21,439 nt of DNA from NCBI RefSeq assembly GCF_000485595.1, contig NW_014577115.1, positions 358,207 through 379,645 on the forward strand. The letters run 5' to 3'. The notes beneath the pieces are model-generated. The model did no database searches. It saw only the letters and a list, made by a program, of their open reading frames with translations, and was not told the DNA's origin. Each line of letters begins with the position of its first letter. Position 1 is the first letter of the stretch. Shown here in pieces: positions 9,011-18,925 of this stretch. Made by a program: the position numbers and the translations under genes. Origin of the DNA: Priapulus caudatus. Taxonomy: Eukaryota > Priapulida > Priapulimorpha > Priapulimorphida > Priapulidae.

Positions 9011-9296
9011 ATATATGCATATATATCTTCACTCTTCCCTTTGCCCCCTTTTCCTTTTGCTCTTCCCCTTTCTTTCTTTTTCTCTCTTTTGATGTCTTTT
9101 TTGTTATAAATATTTACTATTCGAGATGTTTTCCAACAGGCATTATTTTAATAATGATAATGCATACCAAATGCATATTTACATATTATTTCATCATTAA
9201 TACGATGTTTGAATGGATTATATAGTTAATAGAATAAATCTGGAACGTGTATCAGTGTTACGAAACGCCTACATGATTGAGTGAATCACGTAAGTG

Positions 9297-9400
9297 TTCG
9301 CGGGGGCTCGAACCCCCAATATTAGTTCTCATTTCCGTATGACGGAAATTGTATTTTTCATTAAGGATGTAATTGCGATAGACCAATGGGCCCACCAAAT
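9297..9400 (-). mobile_element. tRNA-derived SINE-like relic (Pol III A and B boxes)
   Basis: On the minus strand GGTTCGAGCCC (9304-9314) matches the tRNA B-box consensus GGTTCRANYCC exactly. It lies inside a T-arm-like structure, GGGGG-TTCGAGC-CCCC. About 68 bases upstream is an A-box-like TGGGCCCATTGG (9383-9394), which has one extra G relative to the usual spacing. Between them is a perfect 8-bp hairpin, ATTTCCGT / ACGGAAAT (9331-9349 on plus). The spacing is longer than in a normal tRNA and no matching acceptor stem is visible. An intact tRNA is therefore unlikely, and a degenerate tRNA-derived SINE head or tRNA pseudogene fits better. No poly(A) tail is evident. Confidence 0.4.
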
Positions 9401-9639
9401 GTTGTCGCTTCTAGCCGTCTATCGTTCTGTAGGGGATTATGCTGTTTCCCGTTCAAATTATTTGAGGTTTACATAGGAAAATAAAAAGTGATAATAAACG
9501 GTAATAAATAAGATAAACGAGATATTAGCGATGTTTTATGTGAGAGGAAGCGATTGGCTTATACGTTGAAGATCTGTTTATAAGCAACTGAAAATTTTTA
9601 TTTTGGCTAATATTATCAAAGTAGATCAGCTAAGCGAGA
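9401..9639. other. AT-rich unique sequence, no gene seen
   Basis: Rich in AATAAA-like and TAAACGGTAATAAATAAG sequence, with no coding potential seen. Confidence 0.5.
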
Positions 9640-9676
9640 GAGAAAGAGAGGGAGATCATGAGAGATAGATATAAAG

Positions 9677-9710
<34 letters not shown>

Positions 9711-9812
9711 CGCGCGCAAGAAGGAACGAGAGAGCTCGAGCAATGGAGAGGGAGAACGGGAAAAGAGAGCGAGAGAGAAAGAGAGAGAAAGAGAGATCTA
9801 GAAACAGAAAGT
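9640..9812. repeat. (GA)n-rich purine tract
   Basis: GAGAGA runs with AAAGAG and CGCGCG interruptions. This is the only large purine tract on the plus strand; the other CT-type tracts in the window have the pyrimidines on plus. Confidence 0.9.
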
Positions 9813-10010
9813 TAATTGTAAATATCGCGCTTATAGATTGTGAAATGTTTGGCCACGGCGATGAAAAACATTTACAAGCAAAATCATCAAGGTTTCTACT
9901 TCAAATTGATAAGTGATATTAAAGCGGATGACCTCGGTATTCTTGTGATCAAACGAGTAAAAAATAACAAGTCATCCCGACGAGTCGATAAAAGGATTCG
10001 CGCTAACGCG

Positions 10011-10052
10011 ATGGCGTCGCAGGAGAGTAATTCGTCACGTGAAACCTCGTCG
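10011..10052 (+). CDS. possible first coding exon (short, unrecognised)
   Basis: An ATG at 10011 is followed by 14 codons, translation MASQESNSSRETSS, ending at a GTAGGTGAT donor-like sequence at 10053. The unspliced frame stops three codons later at 10062. The same frame is open upstream to an ATG at 9840, for 74 codons in all. The Ser/Glu/Thr-rich start and in-phase donor are what a disordered N-terminal exon could look like. No acceptor or downstream exon could be identified, and such ATG-plus-GT combinations arise by chance. Function unknown. Confidence 0.2.
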
Positions 10053-10064
10053 GTAGGTGATTAA

Positions 10065-11339
10065 GTTTCAACATTAGGGCTGAGACGAGAAATTATCTAT
10101 GGAACACTCCAGCACTTATAAGCACTCGCCTATTATTAGCAAGAATCTATTTAAGTAAGCCGCTTCTCTGTAAAACTTCGGGGGAAAATACTTCTATTCA
10201 TGCAATGATCCTGTGAACAGTGAATATATTATTAAAGTGGATAGAATATGAAACAGCAGGATGCCACTCTGGTGTTAAAATAGGAAATTCCCACGAAAGC
10301 AAACTAGAAATAAGTGTAAAAAAAATCTTGAAACCTGTAGTAACACAAACCTGTACACATATATCGTGGACATTATAGTCGTAGAAACAATATAAAAATC
10401 GCTAGTTAATCACGATCAATACAAATTTAATGTGTTCTAACTATAACTCTGAGCCTGAACTAAACTCTTAATGAATAAAAGCCTAAGCATAATACTAACT
10501 TAATATTAACTTTAACCTTCACACTAACCAAAAACCGTAGCTCTTATTAGAAGTGAAATAAACAAATTGACGAAAGCCAATGTCTGATAACAAGAAATAT
10601 CTCAAACAAACTCGTAAAATACACAAGACATCGAGCGAGAACTGTGAAATGCAATTCCTCTAGAGCAAACTCAACCAAACATCTGCCTTTCAGCAACCAA
10701 GAAACGCAATCGTCATTTTAACATAATGCGTGACGGTAATACGCCAAATAAATCAAACATTAAGTGAACTGCTGCAGTTCAGGAGAGGTACAAATAATCT
10801 AAGCGTTAGAAGCCATTCTGCATGGAATAAAATGCCTCGAAAACTGTAACAAAATATCTATCGTGTACTTTACCTCACAAACGTCAAAACGATGACCGTA
10901 AAAGAATTATTCGAGGTAGAAGAAATATTTAAAATGATAAATCGACCGCTTGCGACAGCACACTAGATTTTCTCACACTGAAACCTTTGCCGAAAGCATT
11001 GCTTTTTTGTCGAGTTATTTCCAAGCCGTCGATCTAGTCTCGCAAAATCGAATTGCCTTTTAAAATCGGGTGAATTTGGCCTGATAATACGTATATTTTT
11101 CGAAGGTATCTGCTCGTGCGTTTTCAAATGTAGAGATGCGGCATATACGTCACGATTTATAGCTTATACGCTACGATATCTTTGAATGTAACCAAGTGCC
11201 CCTATTCCCCTTATAGTCTGACTGAATGACTACGCGAAGAACATCCTCAGACTATCTGAAGACAATTTTCGATTTCTATCACCTTCTACGAGAGAACGCC
11301 TTTCAATCAAATAACTAGTTCTGAAAGGGGGTCCGTCGT
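10065..11339. other. AT-rich unique sequence, no gene seen
   Basis: About 1.3 kb with only short open frames on either strand and no recognisable repeat. A weak hexamer-like periodicity of TAACT-type words occurs at about 10435-10530 but is too degenerate to call. It may be intronic if the flanking exon candidates are real. Confidence 0.45.
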
Positions 11340-11440
11340 ATGCAGTCATCGATGACGTCAGTAGAGAGACACAGACATACAAAAAACAAGGAAACGTCTT
11401 CGGAGCAAATTTCGTCTGCGGCCGGTAAGCAGATAATCAG
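11340..11440 (+). CDS. possible first coding exon with strong splice donor
   Basis: From ATG 11340 the frame runs 33 codons and 2 bases to CAG|GTAAGTGAG at 11441, a near-perfect metazoan 5' splice site. An alternative donor, CCG|GTAAGC, lies at 11425. Without splicing the frame stops at 11442. A CRE palindrome, TGACGTCA (11353-11360), lies inside it. The predicted peptide is rich in Ser, Lys, Glu and His and resembles no family I know. No acceptor was identified, so this is a candidate only. Confidence 0.25.
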
Positions 11441-11453
11441 GTAAGTGAGATAA

Positions 11454-11630
11454 AGCAATATCAGGCACGGCAATCATCACGGCAACAGTACTTTGCCGAC
11501 AATTCGGCAATGTTTGCCGACGAAATTGCTGTCCTCGGAAACATCAATTCAGGACAAATCGAAAACAATTGAGAAAAACGAGGCGATCGTGAGGAGAGAT
11601 CAGGAGGAAATGTCCAAGGAGATCCAATAG
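11454..11630 (+). other. 58-codon stop-free segment with coding-like, helix-rich end
   Basis: Between a TAA at 11451 and a TAG at 11628 one frame is open with no early ATG. Its last ~25 codons encode a charged, potentially coiled-coil peptide (IEKNEAIVRRDQEEMSKEIQ). The codon pattern looks more coding-like than the surroundings. It could be the last exon or a decayed fragment of a gene or transposon whose other parts are not visible. The weak TATCAG before it leaves only a 24-base intron after the donor at 11441, too short to be real. Confidence 0.2.
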
Positions 11631-11734
11631 GAGGACCCAAGTAATGAACAACGGATCCAGATATAAAAGAAATCGACCTTTTGTTTTACTTTTTTTTTTA
11701 CACGTTTGACACCTTTTATTACACCTGTCTACAT

Positions 11735-11815
11735 ATGGTAGGATTAAGATATATATACATATATATAATATATAACTATAATATATATAATAATACACAT
11801 ATTAATATTATGAGA
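11735..11815. repeat. (TA)n-rich low-complexity tract
   Basis: ATATAT, TATAAT and ATTAATATTA sequence. It accounts for the Tyr/Ile-rich minus frame that ends at 11544. Confidence 0.8.
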
Positions 11816-12011
11816 TATTAAATAGTTCGATTAGCGAGCCAGCGTTCAACGTCGATATGAAAGGGTCCAACCATGATTAAGTCATCTAGCCTGCAGTAAA
11901 GCTTAAGACGCATCGCGACATCCTTAATCGCTATGTCTGCTATCCTCTACGCCTGTAGCGTCTATAGAGTTAAGTTATATCGCGTAACCCCCTATATCAC
12001 GAGGCGCAAGC
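11816..12011. other. unique intergenic sequence, no gene seen
   Basis: Mixed-composition spacer between the TA tract and the CT tract. No feature was found. Confidence 0.5.
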
Positions 12012-12346
12012 CAAATGAACTGCGCCATGCTCTCTCTTCTCTATTTCTCTCTTCCCAAGCCTCCCCTATCGCTCTTTCTTAACCACTCTCTCTCTCTCTC
12101 TCATGCTCTCAGTCTCTCTCTCCTCTCTCGTCCTCGTCCTCCTTTCTCTTTCTCTCTCTCTGCTTTCTTTTCTCTCCCGTCGCTTCTCTCTCCTCTTCCC
12201 TCTTTGCTCTGCTCTCGCTCACTCTGCTCAGTCTTTCTCTCGCTGTCTCTCTCTTCTCTCTCTCCCTCCTTCTCGCTCTCGTCTCCACCTCTCATCTCTG
12301 GTGCATCTCTCATCATCAGCTCTCTCTTCTCTCTCTATCCACACAT
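12012..12346. repeat. polypyrimidine (CT)n-rich tract
   Basis: CTCTCT with TCGCTCTC, CCTC and TTTC interruptions. The plus reading is Ser/Leu-rich and the minus reading Arg/Glu-rich, so the 71-128 codon frames here are compositional. Confidence 0.9.
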
Positions 12347-12487
12347 AACTCTTACTGAACTAATGCTTGTACGTAGGGAGAATGGAGATATTATATACTG
12401 AGATTCTGTAGTGTACATTATGAATACTTTGGAATATGCACTAAGCACTCAAATAATTACCCAGATGAGGACTGGGATTTCCCATGC

Positions 12488-13536
12488 AACACTCCTTCTC
12501 AGCCTCCTCCCTTTCACTCTCGCTGACGACAGAGAGTGATCACCCGTCCACACTCGCAGCATTCGCTACAGCAGTTCGCCTTCAGTATCAACTACTACTG
12601 CTACTAACCTGATCCAGAGTATAGCGGTGTGGCATCTAATTCACTTAAGCCTGACCGACCACTACGCGGACGTTAGAAGAGAATTGCTTAGGTCCTACGT
12701 GCTGCGTGCTCGACCGGTCAAAGGTCCATATATCACTTCGCTCTCATTCAGTAGGCGTGTCATGGACACACGTAGCGATTTACGAGGGTGATTACCTATC
12801 CTGCAATGTTGCAAGATATATACAAATTCAGCATCAATCCTTATATATTCATTATATTATATATCATTGATGCATTCAATGTCCAACCGTCCCGGATAGT
12901 ATTGGCAGCAATTTTGACAGCACTTGCATTTATCAAAATTTGTTCTTCCATGAAAATGTCTCAGTACATGTATTTGTATTTGAATTACACGCATATAAAG
13001 ATTTAATCATAGATAAAAAAATTTATAGTCAGACGGTTTGCCATTTTCTCCGTCCTTTCGACGTCGATCTGAATAACCATTAAGATACGTGCATGGCTTG
13101 GCGCATAAGTTTGCTCACATACGAGTAGGTAACGGCTGTCAACCATAGATGCGTCGCATCGCTTACATGAAAAGCGAAACTCGTGAAGCTTAAACCAGCA
13201 AACGAAAAACATATTAACTAAAATATCGATCCTATTTATCTGATACAATATATCTCACGATCTGCACAGGAGCGTATAGCCGATGCGCATCTATACGATC
13301 TGGTAAAGCGCAATCTTCCATAATGAGCACGAAATCTGTCTAGGAAGCATCTAGGAATGATTCTCAGCGGAAAATCATCTAAAAATATCAATGCTATTCT
13401 ATATGTAACGTGATACGATGATCCCGCGACTGCCGTAAAGGTATTCTTAGCGTGTGCCGCGGCCGGAACTAATCGATGTGATGTTTTTTTGCGACCGCAA
13501 ACATTTCCGCCACGGAATAAAGTATAAGACACAACC
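12488..13536. repeat. duplicated unit, copy A (non-microsatellite core)
   Basis: This core is repeated at 20104-21108 in the same orientation. Shared blocks include CTCCTTCTCAGCCTCCTCCC, CAGAGAGTGATCACC, GCGGTGTGGCATCTAATTC, GTTAGAAGAGAATTGC, CCTTATATATTCATTATATT and TATAGTCAGACGG, all in the same order. Copy A is about 40-65 bases longer, mostly through 1-3 base differences. One block (about 12646-12672) differs more. It passes directly into the CA array, and homology persists there. No protein family was recognised. It may be a dispersed or tandem repeat unit ending in a CA microsatellite. Confidence 0.9.
13236..13512 (-). pseudogene. minus open frame in copy A, broken in copy B (status unclear)
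   Basis: On the minus strand copy A stays open for roughly 90 codons of non-repeat sequence ending at a stop at 13236, including TYRIALIFLDDFPLRIIPRC. The frame opens upstream only because the CA array lacks stops. In copy B the corresponding frame ends right after FLDDFP, because two bases present in A are absent. No family is recognised. It is either chance or a decayed coding remnant of the repeat. Confidence 0.15.
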
Positions 13537-14953
13537 GACAGCACCACGTGGCGATCACACCACAGCAGACACCGCCGCGAGCGCAACACACACAACAGAT
13601 CCAAACACACAGCACACACAGCACACACACAACACGACAGCGCACACGACCACACACACACACACACAGCGCACACACAACACGCGACATACCACACACG
13701 CGACACAATCACACGCACGCACACACACATCACACACAGCACCACACACACACACACACGCACTACCCAACACAAACGCATACACCACACCACAGCACAC
13801 ACATACACACAGGGCACACACACACACAGCACACACCAACCACCACACACCACACACCCACACACCGCACAGCCACACACACACACACACACACACACCA
13901 CATCCAGCACACAACCACCCACACACGAGCCACACACCACAACACACACACAGGTGTGGCACACACACACACACACACACACCCACACACACACCACCAC
14001 ACACACCACATCACACCGACACCACACTCAGCACAAACACACACAACAGTAGCTTTTCGCGACACCAGCACACACACACCACACATCACACCACAACACA
14101 GCACCACAGCACACACGCGACATCCACACACACATCCACGCACACACACACCGCACACATCACACAAGCACCAACCAAGGCAACCACACCACACACACAC
14201 ACACTCACACACACACCAACACACTTCACACACACACACACAACGCATACACACACACCACACCGACCACGCACACCACACACAGCACACACACGCATAC
14301 ATACACGGCACCACCACAACACACACTCACACACTCAGGGCACACACACAGCACACACCACACGCATACAGCACACACCCACACACACCACACACACACC
14401 ACACGCATACAGCAATCAACCATAACATCACACGCGCCAACGCACACGCACACCACAACACGCACACAGCCACCACACACTCACACACACATCACATCGC
14501 GAACACAAACCCACACCACACAACACACACACACAACACGCACACAACACACACACACACAACACAACGCACACGGCACACATTCCCCCACCACACAACA
14601 CCACACACACACACATCACACACACACACACCACAGCACGATACACACACACACATACACACACCACCAACACCAACACAGCACACACCAGCACGCCATA
14701 CAATTACACGCACACGCACACACTACACATCACACAGCCCACACCACTACACACACACACACACACACACACACCACACGCATACACACACACACACACC
14801 ACACACACCACACCACAACCACACGCATACGCACACACCACACACACCACGAACACCACACACACACACACACCACACCACAGCACAACACACACACACC
14901 ACATCACTCACACAACACACACACCACACACACACAACTCACACACCGACACC

Positions 14954-14990
<37 letters not shown>

Positions 14991-15472
14991 CACACACCCA
15001 AACCACGCCACACACAGCACAGCACAACACGCACACACCACACCATACACACACACACACATACGCCCACAACACACAACACCATGCACACACACACGAC
15101 CGCACACACACCACACCACACCACCCCACCACACCACACACGCGCGCCGCGCAACACACACCACAGCGCCACACCAACATACACACACCCACACACACAC
15201 ACACACACACTCACACACACACACACGACCACACACATACACACACACCACACACACACACACTCACACACAACACATACACACACACAACACACAACAC
15301 AATGATACCCACATACACACACAACACACACACACACCACAACACACACACACAACGACACAGCACACAATCCACACACACCACAGTTTGTGCACACATT
15401 GAGGCACCAACGACCATAAACATACACAACACCACCACACACACACCACACACACCACCACACACGCACACA

Positions 15473-15520
<48 letters not shown>

Positions 15521-15552
15521 ACACATGAACACACACACACATCACACACCAC

Positions 15553-15583
<31 letters not shown>

Positions 15584-15955
15584 CACAACACACACACACA
15601 CACCACAACGCATACATACACACACCACACACACACCCACACCAGGTCCACCACACACAAGCACCACACACACACACACCACACATCACACTTGTCACAG
15701 TGCACAACGACACACACACACACACGCGCCACACACACCACACACACATCACACCACACATACACACACACACACACAACACACCAGGAACACACACCAG
15801 CACACACGCACAATCACACACACACAAACACACACACACACACACACACAACACACTACACACACACGCGCGCGCACAACACAACACCACACACACACAC
15901 ACACACCACACGCATACAGTAGCACACACACCACACACACACCACACACACGTCG
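13537..15955. repeat. 2.4 kb imperfect (CA)n array
   Basis: CA repeats are interrupted everywhere by ACC, AAC, CAGC and CGCA variants. The word ACGCATAC recurs, for example near 13777, 14244, 14291, 14361, 14402, 14778, 14825, 15608 and 15909, usually preceded by CACACC. Pure runs of CA occur at about 15470-15520. All six frames are virtually stop-free, giving a 585-codon His-Thr frame that is not a gene. This is very long for a microsatellite. Frequent single-base phase breaks suggest either old interruptions or residual long-read errors. Confidence 0.95.
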
Positions 15956-16200
15956 CGTCATCCCGCTGAGCGTTGGTAGAGATCCGTGACTCTACTTTTA
16001 ATCGTGTAGAGAAATCTCATTATTATTTCCGTCGAGTCGGCGAAACCTGGCGACGTGCGTGTGCGGCCACGCCACAGCCTGCAGCGCAATTCCAAAAAAC
16101 TAATTACAACATCAAAGATCGCACGTCCGATTGCATAACCGCGAGCGGCGGGTGTATCGCACAACGTGAGTGGATCGATGTGTCCTCGTTGTCGCTAGCG
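15956..16200. other. unique sequence between the CA array and the palindrome cluster
   Basis: No gene was recognised. CG-richer towards the right, where GATCGCAC, ATTGCATAACCGCGAGCGG and GTCGCTAGCG foreshadow the motif family that follows. Confidence 0.5.
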
Positions 16201-16228
16201 CAGACTTGCGATTCTGGTCGCGCGTAGC

Positions 16229-16259
16229 TGCGACCTGCAATCGCATGCGATCGGTCGCA
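16229..16259. repeat. nested palindrome around ATCGCATGCGAT
   Basis: The perfect 12-bp palindrome ATCGCATGCGAT at 16240-16251 is enclosed by TGCGACC at 16229-16235 and GGTCGCA at 16253-16259. It uses the same words as the larger palindrome 500 bases to the right. Confidence 0.85.
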
Positions 16260-16756
16260 CGCCTCGCCGAGTGTGCGGATGCAAGCGACTGGCTACCATT
16301 TGGCGAAAAATAACGCTGGCGGCATGGGCAGTATTTACCCGTTATTTCCAGTTGGATCGCGACATCTTTATATGCCGCATGTTTCTTAGTGCGATCGCTG
16401 TATTCCGGCAGTGTAACATCAAACAAAACCGGCCTCTCCATCCACATATCTAACAAAATGCTTTCTTTCTCGTCACTCCATCGTGTAGATCTAGTAACTA
16501 TAGCTCGCGTACGGTTGCCGCTGGCAGCTGTCCAGTACTGCGAGCGTAGCCATATTGAAATATCATGTGATGAGATGGTGCTTGCTGATTGGTCGGACGA
16601 GAATTTGTCATCGTTGCAAGTCGCTGCCTACCCGCACATATGCAATTTGGAAGCGATTTCGGAGCGACGAGTTGCTGAAAATCATGTTTGATTTCTTGCG
16701 ACTCGTCGCAAGCGACCAGAATCGCAGTCGCACGTTCCTGCAGACCTAGCGATTTC

Positions 16757-16802
16757 TCATGCGACTCGGCTGCGATTCTAGAATCGCAGCCGAGTCGCAT
16801 GA
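16757..16802. repeat. 46-bp perfect palindrome with no spacer
   Basis: Each base from 16757 to 16779 pairs with its partner from 16802 back to 16780, with TCTAGA (XbaI-like) at the centre. Arms are 23 bases and contain GCGACTCGGCTGCGATTC. The flanks continue the symmetry imperfectly: AGACCTAGCGA on the left and TCGCAAGTCTGC on the right. Such spacer-free palindromes are unstable in cloning and can extrude as cruciforms. Confidence 0.95.
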
Positions 16803-17000
16803 ACAAGTCGCAAGTCTGCGCGGGAATTTCGTCGCAGCGATCGCAAGGCAGCTTATTTCGGGTAGTAACCATGAAAAGCAAAGCTTGCGACCGGTGGAAC
16901 AAGTCACGTCGCGTCGCGTCGCAAGAGTAGAACATGTGCGACTCGTTGCGACTGACAATTTTTCAGTCGCAGACAGTCGCAGACCGCATCCGTGCGAACG

Positions 17001-17124
17001 ATCGCGCTGTGATGCGATGACGCATCTTTTCGTTTCTCGTTCGACTTCTGTTTCCACGATCTATGCCACGCGCGCCTCTCGTTTTCTTAATGTTTTACCC
17101 TTGCAGCATCCTTCCATCTATTTC
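17001..17124. other. short unique spacer
   Basis: Transition from the TGCGAC motif cluster into the pyrimidine tract. No feature was found. Confidence 0.4.
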
Positions 17125-17290
17125 TCACTCACGCTCGCTCGCTTTTGCTTTCGCTTTCTCTCTTTCTCTCTTTCTCTCTTTCTTTATTTCTCTCTTTCCC
17201 TCTTTTTCTTTTCCCCGCTTTCTCTTTTCTCTATTTTACTCTCTTCATTCTTCCTTCGCTATCTACCTCGCTCTCGTGTGCGCCCGAGCT
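17125..17290. repeat. polypyrimidine (CT)n-rich tract
   Basis: CTCACTCACGCTCGCTCGC followed by CTTTCTCT and TTTCCCTC runs. The Ser/Leu/Phe-rich plus frames ending between 17326 and 17337 come from this composition. Confidence 0.85.
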
Positions 17291-17334
17291 CTCAACTGTT
17301 TTCCTTCTACATTCTGTCGCTATTAATATTTAAA

Positions 17335-18276
17335 TAGAGTTAATTTGAGAGACTGTCGTCATCACGTGAGTAAGCTTACAGTCGAGTTACTTTTCGTACT
17401 TTGGATTCGGTATTGTTGACAGAATGGGTCGGCTTGCATGCATGCGCTCAAAACCAATTTCAGACATCAACCAGGAAGGAAATTAATTCAAATTTCGAAC
17501 TCATTCTCCAGGTTTTCTGTAATCTCTTCAAGTGCGCTGCAATAGTATAACTCGATGCAATGTAATTCATAATTCCCTAACACAATAGCTCATAATTCTC
17601 GGTGATGCTTAGCTATTAAATTATTAATGTCTGAAACTTACTGTCATGTATATAATAACGAGTACATACTTACTGAATCTAACATCTCTTGACAATGCGA
17701 CGAATGCAGTAGCGGCTTATGATTAAAAACATGTCCGACAGCATATTGTCTACAAAAAGATCGTCATTCAAACGCGACAGAAATGACAGAATATATTACT
17801 GAGAACAAAACGCTACTGGCTCTAGCAGGTTTTTTTTACTTGGTGCGAAAAGCAGCGGTGTAGTGTCGTCTGCACAAATGTTTAGTTGTTTTTCTATCAT
17901 GCATCCCCATGAGTTTTTGCTATAGCTAAGCAGAATAATTTATAGGTTTTCTTACAGCCAATATATTGTCGTGACGGCTATCTGTCATGTATGGTGACAG
18001 TCTGGCGCTTGTTTGTCGGCCATGTTCGATCTCTCACAGTCGATTTATGTAAAGCTAGAAAACGTATTTTTAAACATTAATGAGTTTACACGCTTCAATA
18101 TGGTGGCCCAAATAGCTATAGTATCCAGAGCTATAATGTTTCGGGCTATCATACAAAGGCAGAGTTATACCCCGTACAGGCTGCAAATTTGATGTAATCA
18201 TGTCCCCAGTCTTTAGTGAAAAATGTAATGGCCATTTGGACAACCATAGTTCAGATCAAAGAAATCATTCTTTTCC
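17335..18276. other. AT-rich unique sequence, no gene seen
   Basis: About 0.9 kb without any open frame of note. A GTCGGCCATGTT word at about 18014 resembles a YY1 site but stands alone. It could be intergenic or intronic. Confidence 0.5.
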
Positions 18277-18385
18277 AATAAACAGATGAACAGTAAACGA
18301 TAAACACAAAACAATAACAATAACAACAATAACAATAAACAGTAAGTAATAAGTAACGATAAACAGTAGCGATATAATAAATGGA
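18277..18385. repeat. degenerate AATAAC / AACGATAAACAG repeat
   Basis: The core is AACAATAACAATAACAACAATAAC. It is flanked on both sides by ATAAACAG, AGTAAACGATAAACA and AAGTAACGATAAACAG variants. The repeat is A/C-strand biased and explains the Leu-rich minus frame 18213-18398. Confidence 0.75.
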
Positions 18386-18500
18386 TTGTTAAACTCATGA
18401 CTCGTGCGGTGAAGTATCAGCAGCAGCACGAAATCGCGAGTCTCTTAATTAATTACCATATACGTATGCTTACCTCCAATAGAACTGTAGAACGCATAAC

Positions 18501-18713
18501 TTAGTTGTGAGTTGTACCGTCACTTGTTTCTATCACATCAAATTTTAGTGCTACCTTGTGCCTCGTACCTATAGCCGGATGCGAGACGTCTACATACATA
18601 TATACGTAGGGCAATACGTGACCGTTATTTGGAGCCCACGCACTTTGAAAGGCGGATGCATCGATGTACAGGTTGTTATTGTATTTATTATTTACGATAT
18701 AACCTATCACACA
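18501..18713 (-). other. protein-like minus open segment next to a splice-donor-like site
   Basis: On the minus strand about 70 non-repeat codons are open to a TAA at 18501. They give a varied, protein-like sequence, for example NLYIDASAFQSAWAPNNGH and HPAIGTRHKVALKFDVIE. The frame is open upstream only because the CA array has no stops. About 30 bases past the stop the minus strand reads TTGGAG|GTAAGC, a good donor. I recognise no family. It could be a fragment of a real exon or chance. Confidence 0.2.
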
Positions 18714-18869
18714 AGCGCGCATGCGCGCACGCACGCACAGAAGCACACGCGCGCACACATAGATGCACACGCGCACACACGCGCACACTCACACACACAC
18801 ACACAAACAAACAAACAAACACACACACACACACACCACACCATACATACACACACACCACACACAACA

Positions 18870-18909
<40 letters not shown>

Positions 18910-18925
18910 ACACACACAGCACACC
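18714..18925. repeat. CG-rich alternating tract and (CA)n array
   Basis: Begins GCGCGCATGCGCGCACGCACGC, a strong Z-DNA-type alternation. It continues through CACACGCG blocks, four CAAA units at 18804-18819, and pure CA runs near 18868-18905. All frames are stop-free. Confidence 0.9.

Larger units (their letters stand above)
16201..17000. mobile_element. foldback/MITE-like element built on TGCGAC/GTCGCA inverted motifs
   Basis: Dozens of TGCGAC, GTCGCA, GCGATT and AATCGC words occur in both orientations. A 15-bp perfect inverted repeat, TGCGATTCTGGTCGC, lies at 16207-16221 with its complement at 16712-16726. A nested palindrome lies at 16229-16259 and a 46-bp perfect palindrome at 16757-16802. 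The interior (16262-16640) has fewer such words and contains GCCATATTG and GATTGGTC. Clustered, nested inverted repeats with no transposase are typical of non-autonomous DNA transposons of foldback or MITE type. Target-site duplications and exact ends could not be fixed. The minus frame 16498-16935 (145 codons) is probably a by-product of these repeats. Confidence 0.5.

Noticed and set aside
9297-9400. Functional tRNA gene on the minus strand
   Set aside because: A T-arm is present, but the A-box-to-B-box distance is long, no acceptor stem pairs with the 3' CGAACAC, and no clear anticodon arm is found.
10435-10530. Degenerate telomere-like or hexamer repeat (TAACT/CCTAA words)
   Set aside because: The words are too variable and are not tandem; AT-rich composition explains them.
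12015-12401. Ser/Leu-rich plus frame and Arg/Glu-rich minus frame
   Set aside because: These are translations of a polypyrimidine tract. The same applies at 6796-7194, 8735-9109 and 16759-17337.
13548-15305. 585-codon plus open reading frame and many overlapping frames on both strands
   Set aside because: The sequence is (CA)n, which contains no stop codon in any frame. The product is only His-Thr-Pro repeats, so length is no evidence of coding.
13537-15955. CRISPR-like array because of recurrent ACGCATAC words
   Set aside because: There are no unique spacers of constant length and no conserved repeat of 20-40 bases. The context is an eukaryotic CA microsatellite.
16498-16935. 145-codon minus open frame as a gene
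   Set aside because: It lies across the palindromic TGCGAC/GTCGCA cluster. The same peptide (MRLGCDSRIAAESHE) appears on both strands because of the palindrome, so it is a by-product of repeat structure.
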